Translations under genes and position numbers: made by a program
Shown: piece after piece, positions 1-5,036 of the stretch
How the letters are laid out: the number at the start of each line of letters is the position of its first letter
Position numbering within the stretch: position 1 is the stretch's first letter
Source of the DNA: Bacillota bacterium
Lineage (GTDB): Bacteria; Bacillota; Bacilli; Paenibacillales; UBA4045
Direction: 5' to 3'
Length of the DNA stretch: 23,168 nucleotides
Assembly: GCA_023441055.1 (NCBI GenBank)
Contig: JAEZQY010000069.1
Coordinates: forward strand, 1 to 23,168
Notes under the pieces: generated by a model
Database searches by the model: none
The model's input: only the letters and a program-made list of their open reading frames with translations
Told to the model about the DNA's origin: nothing

Positions 1-25
1 TCATTATCACATTGTACCCTTGCAT
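1..25 (-). CDS. Start of a cassette-7 gene, cut by the window edge
   Basis: On the minus strand a GGGGG ribosome site lies 6-7 bases before an ATG at 25-23, and the frame stays open for the eight codons left (M-Q-G-Y-N-V-I-M). The start sits about 70 bases after the repeat at 89-272, the same spacing class as the other cassette genes. Nothing can be said about the product. Confidence 0.4.
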
Positions 26-88
26 CGAAATGCCCCCAATCGATGGATTGTTATATCTATAAGGTTTTATATGTTTTGCGCTGATTTC

Positions 89-272
89 CTATAACGTTTC
101 CGTGTTCACGACGTCCATTCACCCTAAGTTGCTCAGCGCACGTCTAGTGCGCCTGGCCGGCCGCGATGCGGTTGGGTGAATGGATGTGTCGCAGTTGCCA
201 ACTGGTCGATCCCATCGACCAGGGCCAAGACCGAGGCGGCCTGTCCGCCGATGCGTGAACACATTGTTATAA
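89..272 (-). repeat. attC-like repeat 1 (long type A)
   Basis: Outer boxes CTATAAC (89-95) and GTTATAA (266-272) with inner stem GTGTTCACG/CGTGAACAC. Interior: a CCATTCACCC/GGGTGAATGG stem enclosing two hairpins (GCGCAC..GTGCGC and CCGCgatGCGG), then CTGGTCGAT/ATCGACCAG, then GGCGG/CCGCC. It is the distal site of cassette 6 and, read on the minus strand, opens cassette 7. Confidence 0.8.
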
Positions 273-743
273 GATGTCCCCGCCCTCTTCGAGCTACTTG
301 CTAATCGCCTTTATACATGCTTCCTTGATCGACCAACATAACAAATCCTATTATCGGCTCCGCGCGTACTGCCTCATACTACTAGAACGAATGAACTCGC
401 ATCTGGTTTAGGGAGAACTATCCGACTAGCTTGACTCAGAACGAGGGGTTAACTAAGTCTTTTCCTTCATTGATTCCCTCACAAAATAAATCCCTTGAAC
501 TACAACTCCGCGCGCGCCACTCCTTACTCTATGCTAGCAGTTGCTCGCGATATCTTTTCAATATTTTTACTATATCATAAATCTCTTACAATATAGAGTT
601 AGATTTCTTTAATTGGTTTATTGAATTACATTAACGTATCTCTGAACTCGTCGAATTAAGTAAGCCCCTCTTATACTAAAAATGATGATACCAAGTATCA
701 TCATTAAGGATGTGTAAATATGATCTGCGGGGATTTCGCATAG
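95..743 (-). mobile_element. Cassette 6, non-coding, near-duplicate of cassette 5
   Basis: About 649 bp with no credible gene. It is closely similar along its length to cassette 5 (offset about 650 bp), with scattered substitutions and a small indel. It opens with a hairpin terminator at 681-705 and ends with repeat 1. A 25-codon open stretch ending in a stop near the distal repeat (containing VDQGSMYKGD, and VDQGSVYKGD in the other copy) may be the eroded tail of a former gene, but it has no start or ribosome site. Its proximal core box is GCTATGC on the minus strand, which does not match its distal box TTATAAC. Confidence 0.6.
681..705 (-). terminator. Terminator-like hairpin at the entry of cassette 6
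   Basis: A perfect 11-bp stem (AATGATGATAC/GTATCATCATT) with a 3-base loop; on the minus strand it runs into a short T run (TTTTTAGT). It lies about 35 bases after the cassette boundary and would stop transcription arriving from cassettes nearer the recombinase. Confidence 0.6.
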
Positions 744-921
744 CGTTTCCGTGTTCACGACGTCCGTTCACCCTAAGCTGCTCAGCGCACGATTAGTGCG
801 CCTGGCCGGCCGCGATGCGGTTGGGTGAATGGATGTGTCGCAGTTGCCATCTGGTCGATCCCATCGACCAGGGCCAAGACCGAGGCGGCCTGTCCGCCGA
901 AGCGTGAACACATTGTTATAA
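738..921 (-). repeat. attC-like repeat 2 (long type A)
   Basis: Same architecture as repeat 1: boxes GCATAGC (738-744) and GTTATAA (915-921), stem CCGTTCACCC/GGGTGAATGG with one G-T wobble, hairpin GCGCACgattaGTGCGC, then CTGGTCGAT/ATCGACCAG. The 738-744 box departs from the TAAC end seen in every other copy (TAGC). Confidence 0.8.
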
Positions 922-1396
922 GATGTCCCCGCCCTCTTCGAGCTGCTTGCTAATCGCCTTTATACACGCTTCCTTGATCGACCACCATAACAAATCCTTT
1001 TATCGGCTCCGCGCGTACTGCCTCAATCTACTAGCACGCATGAACTCGCGTCTGGTTTAGGGAGAACTATCCGGACAACTTGACTCAGAACGAGGGGTTA
1101 ACTAAGTCTTTTCCTTCATTGATTCCCTCACAAAATAAATCCTTTGAACTACAACTCCGCGCGCGCCATTCCTTACTCTATGCTAGCAGTTGCTCGCGAT
1201 ATCATTTTAATATTTTTACTATATAATAAATCTATTACATAATAGAGTTAGATTTCTTTAATTGGTTTATTGAATTACATTAACGTATCTCTGAACGAAC
1301 TTGTTGAATGAAGTAAGCCCCACTAATACAAAAAATGATGATACCAAGTATCATCATTAAGGATGTGTAAATATGATCTGCGGGGATTTCTTATAA
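744..1396 (-). mobile_element. Cassette 5, non-coding, near-duplicate of cassette 6
   Basis: About 653 bp between repeats 3 and 2 including repeat 2, without a credible gene. Its ends pair: minus-strand start GTTATAAGAAATCCCCGC against the complement of its distal flank GTTATAAGATGTCCCCGCC. It begins with a terminator hairpin at 1330-1358. Short AT-rich stretches resemble promoter elements but none is convincing. Cargo could be an undetected RNA or a decayed gene. Confidence 0.6.
1330..1358 (-). terminator. Terminator-like hairpin at the entry of cassette 5
   Basis: The same perfect 11-bp stem and 3-base loop as at 681-705, followed on the minus strand by a run of six Ts. Placed directly after the cassette start, it would insulate the cassette from upstream read-through. 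Confidence 0.65.
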
Positions 1397-1551
1397 CGTT
1401 TCCGTGTTCACGACGCCTCACCACCTTAAGGTCCGTTAGGACCGGCCGCGATGCGGTTAGGTGGTGCAGGTGTGTCCCGGCAATCACTTCCCCGACATAC
1501 CTTCCGGGACCGAGGCGGCTTGTCCGCCGATGCGTGAACACATTGTTATAA
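1391..1551 (-). repeat. attC-like repeat 3 (short type B)
   Basis: Boxes TTATAAC (1391-1397) and GTTATAA (1545-1551); inner stem GTGTTCACG (1404-1412)/CGTGAACAC (1533-1541), with 6 unpaired bases on one side and 3 on the other. Interior: CACCACCT/AGGTGGTG enclosing GGTCCgttaGGACC and CCGCgatGCGG, then GTCCCGG/CCGGGAC with a long loop, then GGCGGcttgtCCGCC. Distal site of the serine hydrolase cassette. Confidence 0.8.
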
Positions 1552-1619
1552 GATGTAGCCGCCTTCTTTGATTTGCTAAAATATGTTCATAATAATACTC
1601 AATTATCGTGTTAGTTAGC

Positions 1620-2675
1620 TTATAAGTCCTGTAGCCTACTCTCAAGCAGAAATCGTCTTAAAATCCATGTTGGGTCCTTAATTATAGGATTTCTTGTAGC
1701 CTGCATTTCGTCGATGCTCGCATCGGAGTTAGCCGTCAATACGATAACGTTCTTTAATTCAGGGATGACATAGACATACTGCCCGCCATAGCCGGAGGCG
1801 AAGGCATAATTAAAACCATCAACACAACCAACCCACCAAAGGTACCCGTAATTTGCATAGTCAGACCAGCCTTCGGAGTGCTCTTTAAAGGATTCGTCCA
1901 CCCATCCAGCAGGGAAGAGGCGCTGGCCATTCCAGATGCCGTCCGCCAAATACAACTGGCCAAAGCGAGCAAGGGTCCGGGGGGTGAGGAACATGTTATT
2001 CCCACCCCAGTTGAAGCCCTCAGGAGATCGCTCCCACCTAACCGGACACTTTATGTCTAGTGACCATATTAACTTTCGGCGAAATTGGACGCCGAGTGGT
2101 TGAAATAGCTTTTTACTTGCGTAATTAGCAAGAGGCATATTCACTAACTCTGTTAGAATTGCGGAAAGTAGATGTGTGGAACAAGTACAGTAAAGGAAAC
2201 GATCACCCGGCGGATGGACAAGTGGCTTATTAAGAATCGAATCGGTCCAATTTCCACTTTTCCAGATCTCAAGCATCTCTGAGCTGTTTTCCTCGACATG
2301 TAAGCCATGCGTCATAGTTAGCAGATGCTTTATGGTTACACCTTCTATGTTCGCTAGCCATCTCTTCGGCCAGTTCGGAACAAGATCAACAATTAATTGA
2401 TCGACAGAAGAGATCAGACCATCACGAATGGCCATACCAACAAGCGCATTCATGACACTTTTCGTAATAGATTTAATACTATAAGCAGAAGTCGGATCGA
2501 TCAAAGTATTGTACTTTTCATAGACTAGCTGTGCATCCTTGACGACCAGGAGACTGTAGAGGCTAGGAAATGTCTGAAGCAACATTTCATAAGCTTGGTT
2601 CAGCCTTGATTTATCTAAACCGGCAGCATCTGGTTCTATCATATTGAACGTGATAGGTTCTTCGATAGTGATCAT
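1620..2675 (-). CDS. Serine hydrolase, class C beta-lactamase-like family (cassette 4)
   Basis: A 351-residue protein of the beta-lactamase/penicillin-binding-protein-like serine hydrolase family. The SxxK nucleophile motif is S69-I-T-K72, followed by a typical LLTMTHGL segment; a tyrosine in FLYCTCSTHLL stands where the YxN motif is expected but the Asn is replaced, and a C-terminal SGYGGQ occupies the K-T-G-equivalent place. There is no signal peptide, so a cytoplasmic esterase or amidase-type role is more likely than resistance; the substrate is unknown. The ATG at 2675 follows AAAGGTGGTGG at good spacing and lies about 40 bases after the cassette boundary; the stop is about 70 bases before repeat 3. 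It is a full-length gene in a compact cassette, without an obvious promoter of its own. Confidence 0.85.
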   Translation of the reverse strand: MITIEEPITFNMIEPDAAGLDKSRLNQAYEMLLQTFPSLYSLLVVKDAQLVYEKYNTLIDPTSAYSIKSITKSVMNALVGMAIRDGLISSVDQLIVDLVPNWPKRWLANIEGVTIKHLLTMTHGLHVEENSSEMLEIWKSGNWTDSILNKPLVHPPGDRFLYCTCSTHLLSAILTELVNMPLANYASKKLFQPLGVQFRRKLIWSLDIKCPVRWERSPEGFNWGGNNMFLTPRTLARFGQLYLADGIWNGQRLFPAGWVDESFKEHSEGWSDYANYGYLWWVGCVDGFNYAFASGYGGQYVYVIPELKNVIVLTANSDASIDEMQATRNPIIKDPTWILRRFLLESRLQDL

Positions 2676-2718
2676 CCTGATTCCACCACCTTTTGTCTTG
2701 GGCTCTTGCGGATATTTC

Positions 2719-2880
2719 TTATAACGTTTCCGTGTTCACGACGCCTCACCACCTTAAGGTCACGTAGTGACCGGCCGCGATGCGGTTAGGTGGTGCAGGT
2801 GTGTCCCGGCAATCGCTTCTCCGACTTTTCATCCGGGACCGAGGCAGCTTGTCTGCCGATGCGTGAACACATTGTTATAC
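2719..2880 (-). repeat. attC-like repeat 4 (short type B, with compensatory changes)
   Basis: Boxes TTATAAC (2719-2725) and GTTATAC (2874-2880). Compared with repeat 3 it has paired changes that keep stems intact: GGTCACgtaGTGACC in place of GGTCCgttaGGACC, and GGCAG/CTGCC in place of GGCGG/CCGCC. The two outer boxes do not fully pair with each other but each pairs with the other end of its own cassette. Confidence 0.8.
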
Positions 2881-2890
2881 GACGTCTTAC

Positions 2891-3424
2891 TCATCTTCGA
2901 ATATGCTTACCCAATGGTTTGTCATCCCAGATTTGAACTTCAATATATCGTTCCGGTCCATTATCCCCTAGCCTGTTCCAATCTTGGGGAAAGCCATATT
3001 CTTCTATAAGTTTAAATATCTCCTCTTTTGTATAGACCCGCCCTCGATAAGGTTTACCATCATCAAATCGCATTGCAGGAAATAAATCTCCATAGGTGAA
3101 ACTAATAGTTTTTTCATCAAATTCATCGATATGAATTTCTAACTCTTGTCCATCTTTATACCATTCTCTGAGCCAATGGCATTTCCCCATTGTCATGTAG
3201 TGAGGAACGGTCCTAATCGGTTTTCCGCCTTTTTCAATAAATAAAATCCTAGCTCTTTGTTCCAAGTCTCTACGAATTAACAAATAATCATCCGATCGTT
3301 TACTCGCAAATAACGATGTATCTTTTTTCAGTTGGTTGTGAATGATCATGGCTTCATGTTGTAGTAAATCAGTTAATGATAGGAATGGGCCTCTGGCTGA
3401 TTCATAGTAATGATACAACTTCAC
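2891..3424 (-). CDS. Conserved hypothetical protein (cassette 3)
   Basis: A 177-residue soluble protein rich in charged and aromatic residues, ending in a W-D-D-K-P-L-G-type tail. I recall similar unannotated proteins in Bacillales but recognise no domain or catalytic motif. The open frame extends upstream through repeat 5, but the real start is the GTG at 3424-3422, preceded by AAGGAGG at 8 bases; the upstream frame only translates repeat sequence. The TGA stop lies inside the palindromic flank of repeat 4, so gene and recombination site practically touch, as in integron cassettes. No signal peptide or membrane segment. Confidence 0.75.
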   Translation of the reverse strand: MKLYHYYESARGPFLSLTDLLQHEAMIIHNQLKKDTSLFASKRSDDYLLIRRDLEQRARILFIEKGGKPIRTVPHYMTMGKCHWLREWYKDGQELEIHIDEFDEKTISFTYGDLFPAMRFDDGKPYRGRVYTKEEIFKLIEEYGFPQDWNRLGDNGPERYIEVQIWDDKPLGKHIRR

Positions 3425-3459
3425 TGAACCTGCCTCCTTGAAAATCCTAGTAAGATGTC

Positions 3460-3620
3460 GTATAACGTTTCCGTGTTCACGACGCCTCACCACCTTAAGG
3501 TCCGTTAGGACCGACCGCGATGCGGTTAGGTGGTGCAGGTGTGTCCCGGCATATGCTTCCCCGACTTTTCTTCCGGGACCGAGGCGGCTTGTCCGCCGAT
3601 GCGTGAACACATTGTTATGC
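3460..3620 (-). repeat. attC-like repeat 5 (short type B)
   Basis: Boxes GTATAAC (3460-3466) and GTTATGC (3614-3620). The boxes mismatch each other at one position, yet GTATAAC pairs with GTTATAC of repeat 4 (other end of cassette 3) and GTTATGC pairs with GCATAAC of repeat 6 (other end of cassette 2). The interior is as in repeat 3, apart from GACCGACCGCG in place of GACCGGCCGCG. Confidence 0.8.
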
Positions 3621-3674
3621 GTAGTTACTGCCATCTTGAGATACTTTCAAAATAGCCCTTTATAGTACTTCTTC

Positions 3675-4127
3675 CTAATTCAATATCAAATAATGACTGG
3701 AACCTTCATCATTCGTCTTATCAATAAATCCAAGTTTTTTATAAAATAAATCAGCAATAGGGTTATCAGTTCTTAATACTAAAATCTCGAAATTCTCTCT
3801 TGCCAGATCAATTACATATTTCATAAGTTTTTGTGCTACACCTGTTCTTCTGAAGGGTCTGGAAACATATAACCGACGCACACGACCCACACTTTTATTC
3901 TTTGAGTACGGATCCCTATTAAGTCCGCAAATCGCAATTATCGTTGCCTTATGGATTGCAATAAATAATGCTTCTCCAGGTTCTTTAAACCTATTTGCAC
4001 CTGATTCATATTCATCAAGAAGTCGTGTTAAATGTCTGTGCCCTTCAGCTTGGCTCTCAGCAATTAATGAATAAATGTCTTTTATCTGATGCTTCTCCGA
4101 AAATACTTCAATCTCAAGGTTGTCCAT
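3675..4127 (-). CDS. GNAT-family N-acetyltransferase (cassette 2)
   Basis: A 150-residue acetyl-CoA-dependent acyltransferase. The acetyl-CoA-binding motif A is clear (RRLYVSRPFRRTGVAQKLM, with the R-R-T-G-V-A loop), followed by a beta-strand rich in Leu/Val and the motif-B tail ADLFYKKLGF. The acceptor cannot be deduced. The ATG at 4127 is preferred because AAAGGA lies 8 bases upstream; an in-frame ATG three codons earlier overlaps that ribosome site. GNAT genes are common cargo of integron cassettes. The coding region is AT-rich compared with the genes beyond 6600, which fits acquisition. Confidence 0.85.
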   Translation of the reverse strand: MDNLEIEVFSEKHQIKDIYSLIAESQAEGHRHLTRLLDEYESGANRFKEPGEALFIAIHKATIIAICGLNRDPYSKNKSVGRVRRLYVSRPFRRTGVAQKLMKYVIDLARENFEILVLRTDNPIADLFYKKLGFIDKTNDEGSSHYLILN

Positions 4128-4164
4128 AGGACACATCCTTTTCTTTCTTATCTGCAGTAATTGC

Positions 4165-4341
4165 GCATAACGTTACCGTGTTCACGACGTCCATTCACCC
4201 TAAGCTGCTTAGCGCACGACTAGTGCGCCTAGCCGGCCGCGATGCGGTTGGGTGAATGGATGTGTCCCGGCATCAGCTTCTTCGACTTATCTTCCGGGAC
4301 CGAGGCGGCTTGTCCGCCGGTGCGTGAACACATTGTTAGAC
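4165..4341 (-). repeat. attC-like repeat 6 (mosaic of types A and B), distal site of the first cassette
   Basis: Boxes GCATAAC (4165-4171) and GTTAGAC (4335-4341). The left half (CCATTCACCC/GGGTGAATGG stem with GCGCAC..GTGCGC hairpin) matches repeats 1-2, while the right half (TCCCGG..CCGGGA with long loop) matches repeats 3-5. The GTTAGAC box is unique among the repeats and pairs with the solitary GTCTAAC at 4775-4781. Confidence 0.8.
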
Positions 4342-4448
4342 GAAGTCTTCGCCATCACTGATAATCTTTCACAAATTCTTATTTGGCTTTTCAATGTTCT
4401 ATTCATGGTTTTATTCGGTTTGTTTTTATGGTATTATTTTACTAAGGA

Positions 4449-4473
4449 AGCCGAGTGCGGCTAACACTCGGCT
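4449..4473 (-). terminator. Hairpin, probable 3' end of the toxin mRNA
   Basis: A perfect 9-bp stem (AGCCGAGTG/CACTCGGCT) with a 7-base loop; on the minus strand it is followed by TCCTTAGT, a weak T tract. It lies about 85 bases past the toxin stop. Confidence 0.45.
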
Positions 4474-4519
4474 ATACAATTGGCTTGGATGGGTTTATCC
4501 CTTCTAGGTTTAGAAGATC

Positions 4520-4562
4520 AAAATCCCACCTCTGGCGGTCAACCTTAGGGTGGGATTTTACT
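4520..4562 (+). terminator. Strong stem-loop terminating the antisense RNA, overlapping the toxin stop codon
   Basis: An 11-bp perfect stem AAAATCCCACC (4520-4530)/GGTGGGATTTT (4549-4559), followed on the plus strand by ACTTTCTCTT. It can fold in either strand. Confidence 0.55.
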
Positions 4563-4653
4563 TTCTCTTGTAGTTATTTCCGATGTATGTTAAAAGTGCT
4601 ATTACAAAAGTAGCGAAAAGAATCATGATTGTTAAAGCATCATTCAACTCCAT
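4558..4653 (-). CDS. Small hydrophobic holin-like toxin (type I toxin), cassette 1
   Basis: A 31-residue peptide: short polar N-terminus, one membrane segment (about residues 8-25, ITIMILFATFVIALL-like) and a basic tail ending in Y-K-R-K. This is the form of the Firmicutes 'putative holin-like toxin' peptides of type I toxin-antitoxin systems, which damage the membrane when over-produced. The ATG at 4653 follows AAAGGAGG at ideal spacing, but both lie inside a hairpin (4651-4683). It has its own extended -10 promoter at 4712 and a convergent putative antisense RNA. It occupies the first cassette, nearest the recombinase; toxin-antitoxin cassettes are known to stabilise integron arrays. Confidence 0.75.
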   Translation of the reverse strand: MELNDALTIMILFATFVIALLTYIGNNYKRK

Positions 4654-4683
4654 GGTATCACCTCCTTTCGAAGGGATACCATG
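4651..4683 (-). promoter_or_regulatory. Hairpin sequestering the toxin ribosome site and start codon
   Basis: Inverted repeat CATGGTATC (4651-4659)/GATACCATG (4675-4683) with inner CCTT/AAGG pairing. The stem encloses the AAAGGAGG ribosome site and includes the ATG, so the full-length message would be poorly translated until opened or processed, a recurrent feature of type I toxins. Confidence 0.55.
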
Positions 4684-4711
4684 CCCACCCAAGATTCAAT
4701 TGTACTTTACT

Positions 4712-4740
4712 ATTATACCATAATGTTCCACATTTACATA
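4712..4740 (-). promoter_or_regulatory. Extended -10 promoter of the toxin
   Basis: Minus-strand TG-G-TATAAT (TATAAT at 4717-4712) about 60 bases before the toxin ATG. The -35 (TATGTA at 17 bp) is poor, which the TGn extension would compensate. It lies inside the cassette, so expression does not depend on insertion site. Confidence 0.6.
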
Positions 4741-4774
4741 GAACGTTTGTTTGGATTCGACTTGCGATGATTTC

Positions 4775-4796
4775 GTCTAACTACTAATTTCACGCC
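4775..4796 (-). other. attI-like primary recombination site
   Basis: Minus-strand core GTTAGAC (4781-4775) with no structured repeat attached. The sequence entering cassette 1, GTTAGACGAAATCATCGC, matches the complement of the flank of repeat 6, GTTAGACGAAGTCTTCGCC, so this marks the recombinase-proximal end of cassette 1. Seven bases before the core lies GGCGTGAA (4796-4789), resembling the inner stem box of the repeats (GCGTGAAC). It lies 256 bp beyond the recombinase stop. Role inferred from position and pairing. Confidence 0.65.
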
Positions 4797-5036
4797 CTAG
4801 TTCGCCTTACATACCCAACGACGGGGATTTACGTATTCGTGAATGATGATCATGCTGTGGGGTTTGCGCCATTGTGGCGTGAATATTGAATATAGGTGTG
4901 GGATGACTTAGGGTGAATTTTGTGGATTACATCGGTTCAGTCATGAAGTTCCAGCACCATTAATTCCAATTCTACCAATACAACCTTATATTGTCATCCA
5001 TATAATGAAGCATACCCACACATAATACACGGATTC
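4797..5036. other. Intergenic region between recombinase and attI-like core, with GTGAA-type motifs
   Basis: No gene is seen. CGTGAAT (4839-4845), GGCGTGAAT (4876-4884) and GGGTGAAT (about 4911-4918) recur in plus orientation, and the 4789-4796 copy is inverted relative to them. They resemble the GCGTGAAC half of the repeat stem and could be accessory recombinase-binding sites. No convincing promoter toward the array was found. Confidence 0.35.

Larger units (their letters stand above)
4444..4562 (+). ncRNA. Putative antisense RNA antitoxin, convergent with the toxin gene
   Basis: On the plus strand an extended -10 (TG-G-TATTAT, 4429-4437) would start an RNA near 4444 that begins with the 9-bp hairpin at 4449-4473 and ends at the strong stem at 4520-4559 followed by T-rich sequence. 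The RNA would be complementary to the 3' untranslated part of the toxin message, the arrangement known for txpA/RatA-type type I systems. The -35 region is weak. Inferred from layout, not from a known RNA family match. Confidence 0.4.
1..4780 (-). mobile_element. Integron-like cassette array (six complete cassettes plus the start of a seventh)
   Basis: Six copies of a structured repeat separate short segments whose genes all read on the minus strand, each gene ending just before a repeat. Assuming cleavage after the G of the minus-strand GTTRRRY-like box, the cassettes from the recombinase outward are 3'-4780-4171 (toxin-antitoxin), 4170-3466 (GNAT), 3465-2725 (hypothetical), 2724-1397 (serine hydrolase), 1396-744 and 743-95 (non-coding), then 94 to beyond base 1. 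In each of the first five, the first bases after the cut are complementary to the bases before the same cassette's distal repeat, for about 18 bp. Cassette genes are visibly AT-rich while repeats and the rest of the window are GC-rich, suggesting acquired cargo. The layout is seen directly; site-specific mobility is inferred by analogy with integrons. Confidence 0.8.

Noticed and set aside
1620..2675. Antibiotic-resistance beta-lactamase in a cassette
   Set aside because: Only the SxxK motif is intact, the YxN and KTG-equivalent motifs are altered and there is no signal peptide; a general serine hydrolase is the safer call.
2891..3634. A 247-residue version of the cassette-3 protein starting inside repeat 5
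   Set aside because: The first 70 residues translate the repeat; a GTG with a perfect AAGGAGG at proper spacing gives the 177-residue protein.
89..4341. CRISPR array
   Set aside because: Repeats are 161-184 bp, spacers are gene-sized and unequal, and no cas genes are present.
89..4341. MITE or transposon-end interpretation of the repeats
   Set aside because: No target-site duplications flank them; instead the flanks pair across the intervening segment and end at a solitary core beside a recombinase. Cannot be fully excluded without other genomes.
89..4341. tRNA or other cloverleaf RNA gene in the repeats
   Set aside because: Arms resemble a cloverleaf but lengths, anticodon arm and CCA end do not fit any tRNA.
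1363..4464. Plus-strand open frames across the repeats, all with similar C-terminal RRLVRRCVNTLL-type peptides
   Set aside because: They recur only because the repeat sequence recurs, lack ribosome sites and oppose the cassette genes; they are translations of the structured repeat.
4387..4464. Hydrophobic plus-strand peptide ending FLWYYFTKEAECG in cassette 1
   Set aside because: No ribosome site or good start, it continues into the repeat upstream and its end translates the 4449-4473 hairpin; the region is better explained as antisense RNA and toxin 3' end.
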